Of a DNA stretch of 14,282 nucleotides, positions 1 through 7,912 are shown piece after piece. The stretch's first letter is position 1, and each line of letters opens with the position of its first letter. Position numbers and translations under genes: made by a program. This DNA comes from Acidifodinimicrobium sp049967035 (GTDB lineage: Archaea > Nanobdellota > Nanobdellia > Parvarchaeales > Parvarchaeaceae): contig JBMFTM010000014.1 of the NCBI GenBank assembly GCA_049967035.1, forward strand, positions 1-14,282, in the 5' to 3' direction. The notes below the pieces were generated by a model that saw only the letters and a list, made by a program, of their open reading frames with translations, was not told where the DNA came from and searched no databases.

Positions 1-74
1 AGGGAGCTTAAGCCTGCTTCTAAGGTGCATGAATTTTCCCGCTCACAATTTATAGAATCACAGATAATGAAACC

Positions 75-145
75 GCCCGAGACAGGATTCGAACCTGCAA
101 CACATTGGTTAACAGCCAATTGCTCTGCCGTTGAGCTACTCGGGC
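75..145 (-). tRNA. tRNA-Asn (anticodon GUU)
   Basis: The reverse strand folds into a complete 71-nt cloverleaf. The acceptor stem is seven perfect pairs (GCCCGAG with CTCGGGC), followed by a D arm with GCTC/GAGC. The anticodon stem ATTGG/CCAAT holds the loop CTGTTAA, giving anticodon GTT, which reads Asn codons. The T arm has the loop TTCGAAT. No CCA is encoded after the acceptor stem, so the 3' end must be added after transcription, which is the job of the gene immediately upstream. The 5' end of the tRNA lies one nucleotide after that gene's stop codon. It may be cut from the cca transcript, or started from a TATA-like box inside the end of cca near 182-191. Confidence 0.97.
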
Positions 146-146
146 A

Positions 147-1364
147 TTACACTGGTTTCAATATGCTCTTTAACTTGCTATGTATAAATTTGTTTGCATC
201 CTTGAACTGGTAGACCGAATCATAGATTATCCTGTCATCTGATATGTACACCTTCCTATGCTCTTTCAGGAACTTCGATAGATCATCGAAGTTAAGCCAC
301 ACACTTGGTCCGTAAACTTTCCTAAATTTTATTGATGGGACATTGCCTACCTCTAACATCACCTTGATTTCCTTCTCTTTCTCTATGAGATTATATGAAT
401 AAACTTCTATACCGTTCCTGGACAGATCCTCTACAACGCTCTTCAGCTTACTTGATACTTTCGCAAGGTACACATCCCTTATTCCCTTTATACTTGACTT
501 TGCTTCGAATATCCTTGTACCTCTAGACTTTGAGGTCTTCCTCATCTCTGCCTCCAGATTCTTGAGTTCGAAGAACCTCATACTTGGCTTAAACATGAAA
601 AGCTTAACCGCCAGCACAAACTTCGAGAGGTTCTCTAGGCTCAAAGAACCGCAGACATTCCTTCTCTTGTTTGTAGGATCGACGATTATCAAATGATTAT
701 CTTTTGCGCCTACGGATTCTACTGCTTCGCTTCTGTTCTTGTAGTACCCTTCAAGGTCTATGAACTCATTGTCCTTCCAGTTTAAAACAGAGTTGAATAG
801 CCCGCTTATACTCCCATACTTCAGTATAAGTAGTTCGAGAACATATCCAGAAAAGCCATGCTTGTAAGTCTCAGAGCCATAGCAGTCATTCGCCTTGCAG
901 AACCTCTTCAATATGACAATATCTTTCTTCTGAGCCGGGGAAGCATGGTTGTTAATGTAGTCTATATGAAGGACGGAAAAATCTATGGAGTTCTTAACTT
1001 CGTCTAACCTATCAAACTTTACCAGTGGGACAACCTCTACGTTCACGCCATCTATCCTCCCAACGTAATACCTTCTTGTGCCCCTCTCAACTCGGAAATT
1101 CTTTGGAACTATCTGGCCCAGCAGACTTGTCTCAGCCTCTGACTTAAAGATCACAAAGATATCTATGTCACTTTCTCCCCTTATCCAAGTACCTTTTGCA
1201 AACGACCCCGCAGTCTTTAACTCTGCCTCTATATTTTTCTTTTCTAGGTTCTCCTTGAGCTTCGCCAGTACCTTTTTCTCTATGCTCTCCATCCTCCTGC
1301 TTTCAAAGAATGACGGCACAAATCTCCTCCTGGCTTGGTTGAAAATCAAATCTATCTTCTCCAT
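147..1364 (-). CDS. cca: CCA-adding enzyme (class I tRNA nucleotidyltransferase)
   Basis: The 405-aa protein adds CCA to tRNA 3' ends from CTP and ATP without a nucleic acid template. The nucleotidyltransferase signature is clear: GSFAKGTW at residues 53-60, then DID at 66-68, two of the metal-binding carboxylates. The third is probably Glu110 in VNVEVVP; from memory archaeal relatives often have Asp there. The length suits the archaeal class (about 400-450 aa). The ATG at 1364 is the natural start: no useful upstream start exists before the divergent promoter, and the TATA-like element centred near 1390 puts transcription start close to the ATG, so the mRNA is probably leaderless or nearly so. 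The TAA stop is followed after one base by tRNA-Asn, which lacks an encoded CCA and is therefore a substrate. Neither tRNA in this window encodes CCA, so the enzyme is expected to be essential. Confidence 0.96.
   Translation of the reverse strand: MEKIDLIFNQARRRFVPSFFESRRMESIEKKVLAKLKENLEKKNIEAELKTAGSFAKGTWIRGESDIDIFVIFKSEAETSLLGQIVPKNFRVERGTRRYYVGRIDGVNVEVVPLVKFDRLDEVKNSIDFSVLHIDYINNHASPAQKKDIVILKRFCKANDCYGSETYKHGFSGYVLELLILKYGSISGLFNSVLNWKDNEFIDLEGYYKNRSEAVESVGAKDNHLIIVDPTNKRRNVCGSLSLENLSKFVLAVKLFMFKPSMRFFELKNLEAEMRKTSKSRGTRIFEAKSSIKGIRDVYLAKVSSKLKSVVEDLSRNGIEVYSYNLIEKEKEIKVMLEVGNVPSIKFRKVYGPSVWLNFDDLSKFLKEHRKVYISDDRIIYDSVYQFKDANKFIHSKLKSILKPV
182..191 (-). promoter_or_regulatory. Possible internal TATA box for tRNA-Asn
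   Basis: On the minus strand the end of the cca coding region contains an AATTTATACA-like stretch resembling an archaeal TATA box. An initiation site about 26 nt downstream would fall near 160, about 15 nt before the mature tRNA 5' end. It overlaps codons, so chance similarity in AT-rich coding DNA is a real alternative. Confidence 0.3.
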
Positions 1365-1383
1365 AAAAACATATAATCTTCAA

Positions 1384-1395
1384 GATATATATTAG
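1384..1395. promoter_or_regulatory. Shared bidirectional TATA element between cca and lhr
   Basis: The 53-nt gap between two divergent ATG codons (1364 minus, 1418 plus) has its midpoint at 1391. The alternating AT tract GATATATATTAG lies exactly there. Its centre is about 26-28 nt from both ATG codons, the usual archaeal distance between TATA box and start site. One nearly symmetric TATA element could therefore serve both genes, with leaderless or almost leaderless transcripts each way. A second AT-rich stretch, AGTATAAAA at 1394-1402, is too close to the lhr start but could serve cca with an 8-nt leader. Confidence 0.5.
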
Positions 1396-1417
1396 TATAA
1401 AATCATAGGTTAGGTTT

Positions 1418-4126
1418 ATGCCATTCGAGTTTCTGAGTGATAAGCTTCAAAAAACATTGAAAGAGCTTGGATTCAGTGAGCCCACTGAGATACAGAGAGA
1501 AGCAATAAAGAAGATATCTGAGGGGAGAAGTGTTATAATCAGTGCCCCCACCGGATACGGCAAGACTCTCTCCGCTTTCCTGCCCTTCATAGATAAGATA
1601 GATCCGTCTTCGAGGGGGATACAGATGCTCTACATCACTCCGCTTAGGTCTCTAAATCGTGACATATTCAAGAATGTAATAGAGATAGGAAACAAACTAA
1701 GCATAGAGATAGACATAAGGCATGGCGACACGAGCGCTTATGAAAGGGCGAACCAGGTCAGATTTCCACCGCACTGCTTGATAATAACCCCCGAGACTAT
1801 GCAGTCGCTGTTCCTAAGCAAGAATATGGTTGAGAACCTGAAAAACGTCAGGTTCGTGATAGTCGACGAGGTACAAAGTCTAATGGAGTCAAAGCGCGGG
1901 ACTCAGCTAAGCGTGGGGCTCGAAAGGCTTCGCAGGCTTACCTCCTTCCAAATAGTGGGGCTAAGCGCGACGATAGCAGACCTTGAGGAAACAAAGAGAT
2001 ACCTCAAGTGTACTGATTCTGTGCAGGCTACATCAATCAAAGAGTATAAAATAGACGTGCTCTACCCTAAACTGGGCTCAGAGGAGGAAGAGATAGCCAA
2101 GGAGCAGTCAGTCAATGACATCGTCGCAAATGGGCTCAAGATAATAAGGGATACAGTCAAGGAATCTAAGTCTACACTTATATTCACAAACACTAGGGAG
2201 ACCGCCGAGATGCTCGGCTCAAGGCTGAACCGATTTCTAAGCGACAGCAAACTTGAGGTACACCATAGCTCCCTCTCAAAGGAGGTAAGGACAGACATAG
2301 AGAACAGATTCAAAGAGGGAAAGATAAACGTGGTTATAGCGACTAGCTCGATGGAGCTTGGCATAGACATCGGGAACGTAGATATGGTCATCCAGTACAT
2401 GTCGCCAAGACAGGTGATAAAACTGATCCAGAGGATCGGAAGATCTAACCACAACCAAACTGGCGTCTCTGAGGGAAAAATCCTAACCATAAATGTGGAC
2501 GATTATCTAGAGAGCGAATCTATAAACTTAAACCGAAAAAATGGGATTCTTGAGAAGATAGACGTGCCAAGAAACAGCCTGGACATACTATGCCATCAGA
2601 TCGTTGGATGTGTAATCGACGGGATAGACAACAGGGAGGACATATTCAAACTAATAAAGGGCTCAACCGTATATTCATCGCTGGATAAAGAGGACTTTAA
2701 AAAAGCTGTGGAGTTCCTCATAGAGCACTTCATGCTTAGGGAGTACAATGGAAAGCTTGTGAGAACGAGGAGAGGCCTGATATTTTACATATCAAACATT
2801 TCTTCCATACCCGACACAAAGACTTTCTTGGTGATAGACAATCAGATGAATAAGAAGATAGGGACGCTCGATGAAGAATTCATTGCTGAGCACGGGACGC
2901 CCAAGACGGCATTTGTAATGAAGGGGGAAACTTGGAAGATAGTAAACATAGAGGGGAGAAAGGTAAATGTAGTAAGGTCAGAAAGCTCGCTCGGGGCGAT
3001 ACCGGCCTGGGAGGGGGAGCTGATGCCGGTCCACAGGTTCGTGGCCGAGAAGGCGGCTGAACTTAGAAAAGAGTACGTGAGCAGATTCTCTGTGCTGAAG
3101 GAGCAAGACATAGACTTTATCATGCCAGACAGCAAGAATATAGTTATAGAGAGGGTCCAGGGGTATGTGATAATACACTCGACCTTTGGAAACAAGATCA
3201 ATGAAGGCCTATCATACATTCTAAGTGAAGAACTGAGCAGCAAAATAGGAGAGAGTGTGATGAGCAAGATAGATCCATATAGGATGATCATCAAAACTTT
3301 GCTGCCACTAAGTGAGATAAAGGAGATGATATTAGGGATAAGAGATCCCGAGGAGGAACTTCGAAACAATTTGCGCAAGACTTCGCTCTATACTTACCGA
3401 TTCATTAATGTAGCGAAGAGATTCGGGGTAATAAGCAGGGCTGCTGACTACACTAAACCTTACATAAGGAATCTCGTGGAAATATTGAAGGACACAATAG
3501 TCGACAAAGAGGTTTACAATGAGATTTTCAGAGACAAGATAGATCTCGAAGGGGTGAAAGACATAATAAGCAAGGTCAAAAAAGAGGAGATAAAAATACA
3601 TATAAACGATGGAAACGCATCACCGCTCTCCTATGAAGGGCTTGAGGTTACATACGGCGGGTCGATTGTAAGGCCTTCAGAAGCAAGAAAAACACTCAGG
3701 GACCTTGTGAAGAGCAGGCTGAATGAGACAAGGCTCTACCTTCAGTGCTTGAACTGCGGCAACAGGATAGGGGAGTTGTATGCCTCTGACACCGACGGCT
3801 TGAAATGTAAGAAATGCGGGGCAAAGCTGATAACATTCTATAAAACAAAGTACAAGGAGACATATGATCCTATAATAAAAAAATTCCTAAAGAAGAAGCC
3901 TCTGACAAAAACAGAGGAGAATATCATGGAAGGAATAAAGCAGAATGCGGCCTTGTATTTGGCGTATGGGAAGAAGGCATGCATAGTCGGCTCTGCCTAT
4001 GGCGTAGGGCCTAGAACTGCTAGCAGGATACTGTCTATGTATGGTCGAGACGAGGACCTTATGATTGATAAGGTTATAGAAGCGGAGAAAAACTACATAG
4101 AAACAAAGGAATACTGGAACAATTAG
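1418..4126 (+). CDS. lhr: Lhr-type SF2 DNA/RNA helicase
   Basis: This 902-aa ATP-dependent superfamily 2 helicase belongs to the Lhr (large helicase-related) group, which unwinds DNA or DNA:RNA hybrids and is linked to repair or RNA processing. In order: a Q-like segment FSEPTEIQ, motif I APTGYGKT at 43-50, Ia TPLRSLN near 74-80, Ib ITPETMQ near 123-129, motif II DEVQ at 150-153, motif III SAT at 183-185, IV LIFTNTR near 254-260, V ATSSMELGID near 308-317 and VI QRIGRSNH near 338-345. The C-terminal part has two CxxC pairs (Cys777, 780, 797, 800), a zinc-ribbon-like arrangement, then a helix-hairpin-helix-like GVGPRTASRIL near 862. Size and helicase-first order match the archaeal Lhr core. 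Unusual points are Tyr in motif I and Gln in place of the usual His in motif II. A weak AGGT lies 7 nt before the ATG; promoter spacing suggests a leaderless mRNA. Confidence 0.92.
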   Translation: MPFEFLSDKLQKTLKELGFSEPTEIQREAIKKISEGRSVIISAPTGYGKTLSAFLPFIDKIDPSSRGIQMLYITPLRSLNRDIFKNVIEIGNKLSIEIDIRHGDTSAYERANQVRFPPHCLIITPETMQSLFLSKNMVENLKNVRFVIVDEVQSLMESKRGTQLSVGLERLRRLTSFQIVGLSATIADLEETKRYLKCTDSVQATSIKEYKIDVLYPKLGSEEEEIAKEQSVNDIVANGLKIIRDTVKESKSTLIFTNTRETAEMLGSRLNRFLSDSKLEVHHSSLSKEVRTDIENRFKEGKINVVIATSSMELGIDIGNVDMVIQYMSPRQVIKLIQRIGRSNHNQTGVSEGKILTINVDDYLESESINLNRKNGILEKIDVPRNSLDILCHQIVGCVIDGIDNREDIFKLIKGSTVYSSLDKEDFKKAVEFLIEHFMLREYNGKLVRTRRGLIFYISNISSIPDTKTFLVIDNQMNKKIGTLDEEFIAEHGTPKTAFVMKGETWKIVNIEGRKVNVVRSESSLGAIPAWEGELMPVHRFVAEKAAELRKEYVSRFSVLKEQDIDFIMPDSKNIVIERVQGYVIIHSTFGNKINEGLSYILSEELSSKIGESVMSKIDPYRMIIKTLLPLSEIKEMILGIRDPEEELRNNLRKTSLYTYRFINVAKRFGVISRAADYTKPYIRNLVEILKDTIVDKEVYNEIFRDKIDLEGVKDIISKVKKEEIKIHINDGNASPLSYEGLEVTYGGSIVRPSEARKTLRDLVKSRLNETRLYLQCLNCGNRIGELYASDTDGLKCKKCGAKLITFYKTKYKETYDPIIKKFLKKKPLTKTEENIMEGIKQNAALYLAYGKKACIVGSAYGVGPRTASRILSMYGRDEDLMIDKVIEAEKNYIETKEYWNN

Positions 4127-4259
4127 ACAAGTTTTGCGTGTTTTCACTGAATATTCATCGGAAAAAGTCCAAAGATGTGAATAATTTAATATATATTACT
4201 ACTATTTAGAACTTAAAAGATTAAAACCATTACGAATATAACTAAGTATACACATATAT
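4127..4259. promoter_or_regulatory. AT-rich gap between lhr and acd, probable acd promoter
   Basis: This 133-nt non-coding gap begins with T-rich stretches just after the lhr stop (near 4132-4143) that may end lhr transcription. It then becomes strongly AT-rich. TATA-like tracts occur at 4184-4197 and 4235-4241. The second would place initiation near 4264, at the second of two closely spaced ATG codons of the following gene. No Shine-Dalgarno motif is visible. Confidence 0.4.
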
Positions 4260-6320
4260 ATGAATATGTCAATCGAAAAAATACTAAGCCCAGAATCAAT
4301 AGCTGTAATAGGCGCATCTAGGAATCCTAATAAAGTTGGAAGCGCGATACTTAAAAATATAAGGCTGACTTTCAGAGGAAAAATATTTGTAGTGAACCCC
4401 TTCGCAGAAGAGATACAAGGGATAAAGAGCTACAAATCAATCACAAACATAAAAGATAAGATAGACGTTGCAATTATATCGATACCAGCTGAAAAGGTGC
4501 TGAAGGCGCTTAAAGACTGCGAAAGGAAAAAGGTTAGCGCTGCGATCATAATAAGCGCTGGTTTCAAGGAGATCGGGAAGGCCGGAGAAAAGAGAGAGTC
4601 GGAACTTAAAGCGTTTCTTAAAAACTCTAAGATAAGGGTGATAGGGCCAAACTGCCTTGGTGTGATAAACCTAGACCCCCTGGTCAATATGACTTTTGTG
4701 GATCCGAACACCAAGATTTTCAAAGGCACGACTGCATTCATTTCCCAAAGCGGGGCGCTGCTAAGCGCTATTGTAGACGACGCATCGGCAAACGATATAG
4801 GATTCAGCAAAATAATAAGCGTAGGGAATGCTGTAGACATAGACGAAGCAGATCTGATAGACTACCTTAGGGAAGACGAGAAGACAAAATCAATAGTCCT
4901 GTACTTGGAAGGGATAACAAACGGGGAAAAATTCATGCGTAGCTTGAAGGAAGCCACGAAGAAAAAGCCAGTGATAATATTGAAGGGGGGAAGATCGAAC
5001 AAAACATCATCTGCGGTCATGTCGCACACAGGCTCCTTGGCCGGCGACTACAAGGCTTATGAACTTGCATTCGAAGACGCCGGCGCAATCACTGTGTCAA
5101 ACGTAGACGATCTTTTCAATTTCATGAGAGACGCTTCAAAATTCGAGATTAAGACGGATGAAGTGATAGTGGTCACAAATGCCGGCGGAGGCGGGGTGAT
5201 AACATCTGACCACATAAATGAGCAGGGGCTTAAAATGGCCCAAATAAGTGATAAGACCCTGTCCGACTTATCCAAGATTCTGCCACCGGAATCAAACCTG
5301 CATAATCCTATAGATATGCTCGGTGATGCCTCGCCTGATAGATATAAAGACACGCTCAACGTCATCACTGAGCTTAACAAGCCGACTATAGTGATATTCT
5401 CACCGCAAGAGATGTCTATGCCGCTTGAAACAGCGAAGGTTATCTATGATATACAGAGCAAGAAACAGAGTCTTCCGTTGCTCTCAGTTTTCTTGGGCGG
5501 CACAAACGTAGAGAAAGCTAGACGGTTCCTAATAGAGAGAGGCCTGCCGACATATGAGTATCCAAATGAAGCGGTTGACATAATAAGCGGCCTCTATTTC
5601 TACTACTCCCATAGATACCCCTCATATGACAGGTATAAGAAGGAAAAGGGAAAGGCAGTAGCCTTCCAAGGCAAGAAAAACACATTTGGGATGAACGCCA
5701 AAGTTGTATTCGACAAGATAGGGATAAAAACGACAGCAGGCGTGACTATCAACAAGGAAAGTGAGCTTAGCAAAGCCGCTGAAAAAATCGGCTACCCGTG
5801 TGTTTTGAAGATATCCTCAAATGACGTGGCACACAAGAACAAGATAGGCGGCGTAATAACCAACATAAAGGATTATGCTGAGCTAGAGAAAGCCTTCAAA
5901 AACTTGAGCCAGATAATAAAGGAATCGAGGTTGAATAACGCAAAACTCGAGCTTTATGAGGATGTAATCAACGGTAAGAGAAACGCTATTGAAATACTCC
6001 TCGGTGGGCACAGGGACCCCATATTCGGGCCGATGATTGCAATTGGAATAGGGGGAGTGCACGCAAACGAGATAAATGAAGTTGAATTTGTGCTCCCGCA
6101 GATATCAGATCAGAAGATAAATGAATTGAGCGGAAGTAAGGTTGGGAAACTTATAGTTTCAGCAGGGGGAAACCAGGTACTCGATGAGATTATAGGTTAC
6201 GCTATAAAGCTAGGAAGATTCATGATAGCAAACAAAAACATAAAGGATGTAGATCTGAATCCGGTGATAATAGCAGGAAACACTGCCATAGCTGCTGATT
6301 TCAAGATATTTGTTGAGTGA
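4260..6320 (+). CDS. ADP-forming acyl-CoA synthetase, fused alpha-beta (acetate--CoA ligase type)
   Basis: The 686-aa enzyme converts acyl-CoA, ADP and phosphate to the free acid, CoA and ATP, the substrate-level phosphorylation step of archaeal acetate and amino-acid breakdown. The N-terminal alpha part starts with a CoA-binding Rossmann segment (SIAVIGASRNP near 13-23, GPNCLG near 129-134), followed by SQSGAL near 162. SHTGSLAG at 255-262 carries His256, which aligns with the active-site histidine phosphorylated in this family. From about residue 465 an ATP-grasp beta part follows, with a GYPCVLKISS segment, His525 in DVAHK, and a GP-to-GGVH segment near 595-610. Fused subunits occur in some archaea, while Pyrococcus has separate ones. 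The exact acyl substrate cannot be read from sequence. The start could be ATG 4260 or ATG 4266; the promoter spacing slightly favours 4266. The gene converges with metG across 25 nt. Confidence 0.93.
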   Translation: MNMSIEKILSPESIAVIGASRNPNKVGSAILKNIRLTFRGKIFVVNPFAEEIQGIKSYKSITNIKDKIDVAIISIPAEKVLKALKDCERKKVSAAIIISAGFKEIGKAGEKRESELKAFLKNSKIRVIGPNCLGVINLDPLVNMTFVDPNTKIFKGTTAFISQSGALLSAIVDDASANDIGFSKIISVGNAVDIDEADLIDYLREDEKTKSIVLYLEGITNGEKFMRSLKEATKKKPVIILKGGRSNKTSSAVMSHTGSLAGDYKAYELAFEDAGAITVSNVDDLFNFMRDASKFEIKTDEVIVVTNAGGGGVITSDHINEQGLKMAQISDKTLSDLSKILPPESNLHNPIDMLGDASPDRYKDTLNVITELNKPTIVIFSPQEMSMPLETAKVIYDIQSKKQSLPLLSVFLGGTNVEKARRFLIERGLPTYEYPNEAVDIISGLYFYYSHRYPSYDRYKKEKGKAVAFQGKKNTFGMNAKVVFDKIGIKTTAGVTINKESELSKAAEKIGYPCVLKISSNDVAHKNKIGGVITNIKDYAELEKAFKNLSQIIKESRLNNAKLELYEDVINGKRNAIEILLGGHRDPIFGPMIAIGIGGVHANEINEVEFVLPQISDQKINELSGSKVGKLIVSAGGNQVLDEIIGYAIKLGRFMIANKNIKDVDLNPVIIAGNTAIAADFKIFVE

Positions 6321-6345
6321 TACGCTTTCTATTCTGCAGAGAAAA

Positions 6346-7821
6346 CTACTTGACACGGCTGAAGATATATCTCCCGTATTTGGGCTTGTAAACTATCTTC
6401 TCAAACTTCAAGTCTTCAATAGATCCTAATTTTACACCTATCTGCTTCGAAATCTCTAGGCTAGTACTCGGCATAAATGGGTATATCAAAATAGAGAAGA
6501 CTCTGATACCTTCAAGTAAATTATAAAGTGTATCACCCAGCTGCTTGCCTCTAAGCTTCCATGGTTCCCTATCGGCGATGTATTTATTCAAAGACTTCAC
6601 AAACTTCAACAGCTCCTCCAAAGCCTCGTAAAGCATGAAGTTATCCATCAGAGTCTTTATCTTTTCAATATCAAACTGCTTAACAAGCTCATCGCCAGTC
6701 TCTTTGTATAATTCGCCGTCAATCTCCCTATAGAATTTCTTGCACATAGATACCGTCCTTGAAATGAGGTTTCCTATGTTGGAGACAAGTTCACCGTTTA
6801 TCTTCGAAATCAAAGCCTTCTCTGAGAAATCGCTGTCCTCCCCAAGCTTAGCGCTTCTTATAAGGAAGTATCTTAATGCATCGGTAGAATACTTCTTCGA
6901 TATTTCAACCGGATCTACAACGTTTCCAAGGGACTTGCTCATCTTCTTCCCGTCTACTGTGAACCAGCCGTGTACCATGACTCTATTTGGGAGCTCCAAA
7001 CCAGCAGACATAAGTAGAGCAGGCCAGATGACAGAATGGAACCAGTTTATCTCTTTTCCTATAACATGAACGTCAGCAGGCCAGAAAAAATTGAAATTCT
7101 TGCCATCCGGCCACCCCAATGCGCTAATATAATTTGTGAGCGCATCCACCCAAACGTAGACAAAATGACTCTTGTCTGGTCCGAAAGGTATGGCCCATGA
7201 AACGCTCTTTCTGGTGATGTCTAGGTCTTTTACTTCCCCCTCAAGCCTGTTGGCCATCTCTGACATCCTAAAGTTGGGTATTATGAAATCTGGATTCTCC
7301 TTGTAAAAATTCAAAATCTTATCTTTGTACTTGCTAAGCTTAAAGAAATAAGCCTCCTCTTTCACTTTTTTAACTTCCCTCCCGCACATCGGGCATTTTC
7401 CATCAACAAGCTGTGAGTCTGTCAGAAAAGTCTCATCAGGTACGCAGTACCATCCTTCATACTCTCCCTTGTAGATATCGCCTTTTTTGTATATCTTATC
7501 TATGAACTTGCCAACGGCCTCTTCATGCTCCTTGTCTGTGGTCCTTATGAATTTGTTGTATGAGATATCAAGAACTTTCCACGCTTCTTTGTATTTTTCA
7601 ACTACTTCGTCCACAAACTGCTTTGGTTTTACGCCCCTTGCTTCAGCTGCCTTCTGTATCTTTTCACCGTGCTCATCTGTGCCGGTCAAGAAAAAAACAT
7701 CGTCTCCTTTTAATCTATGCCATCTAGCTAGGATATCGGCTATTACAACGGTATACGCATGGCCTATGTGTGGCTTGTCATTCACGTAGAATATAGGCGT
7801 TGTGACGTAAAATTTTCCCAT
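6346..7821 (-). CDS. metG: Methionyl-tRNA synthetase, bacterial-like
   Basis: The 491-aa class I aminoacyl-tRNA synthetase charges tRNA-Met. The HIGH signature is HIGH at 18-21 and the KMSKS loop is at 293-297, followed by LGNVVDP. FLTGTDEHG and WPADVHVIGKEINWFH are typical of MetRS. The insertion between the Rossmann halves has one zinc-knuckle-like set: Cys126, Asp129, Cys143 and Cys146, so Asp takes the place of a usual cysteine. The overall wording (GWYCVPDE, single knuckle, short C-terminus, no EMAP-II tRNA-binding domain) resembles bacterial MetRS more than typical archaeal ones with two knuckles, which suggests old transfer. The ATG at 7821 is supported by a TATA-like box centred at 7847, exactly 26 nt upstream. 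The gene follows the EF-1A gene on the same strand after 91 nt. Confidence 0.97.
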   Translation of the reverse strand: MGKFYVTTPIFYVNDKPHIGHAYTVVIADILARWHRLKGDDVFFLTGTDEHGEKIQKAAEARGVKPKQFVDEVVEKYKEAWKVLDISYNKFIRTTDKEHEEAVGKFIDKIYKKGDIYKGEYEGWYCVPDETFLTDSQLVDGKCPMCGREVKKVKEEAYFFKLSKYKDKILNFYKENPDFIIPNFRMSEMANRLEGEVKDLDITRKSVSWAIPFGPDKSHFVYVWVDALTNYISALGWPDGKNFNFFWPADVHVIGKEINWFHSVIWPALLMSAGLELPNRVMVHGWFTVDGKKMSKSLGNVVDPVEISKKYSTDALRYFLIRSAKLGEDSDFSEKALISKINGELVSNIGNLISRTVSMCKKFYREIDGELYKETGDELVKQFDIEKIKTLMDNFMLYEALEELLKFVKSLNKYIADREPWKLRGKQLGDTLYNLLEGIRVFSILIYPFMPSTSLEISKQIGVKLGSIEDLKFEKIVYKPKYGRYIFSRVK

Positions 7822-7841
7822 TATTAATCCTAATTTAAGAC

Positions 7842-7852
7842 AAAATATAAAC
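7842..7852 (-). promoter_or_regulatory. TATA box of metG
   Basis: On the minus strand the sequence AGTTTATATTTT gives a good archaeal TATA match centred near 7847, which is 26 nt from the A of the metG ATG. This predicts a leaderless or nearly leaderless transcript. A weak AGGAT also sits 7 nt before the ATG, so a short-leader mRNA cannot be excluded. Confidence 0.55.
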
Positions 7853-7912
7853 TTAACACGAAGATGGGTAGTCTTACGAGTGAAGTGGAGTATTTCTTTT
7901 TTTAGGGCAGGC

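Noticed and set aside
1..74. Possible start of a further minus-strand gene with ATG at 30 and a TATA-like box near 47-54
   Set aside because: Only ten codons remain before the window edge, and the box is too close to the ATG for the spacing seen elsewhere; cannot be supported.
25..213. Open frame on plus reading through the tRNA-Asn region
   Set aside because: Its middle is the antisense translation of the tRNA (the familiar false peptide ETGFEPATHWLT...) and it overlaps the end of cca; no start context.
2062..3601. Several minus-strand open frames inside lhr, some with hydrophobic products
   Set aside because: They are antisense to a complete, motif-rich helicase; the hydrophobic look comes from reading A-rich sense codons backwards.
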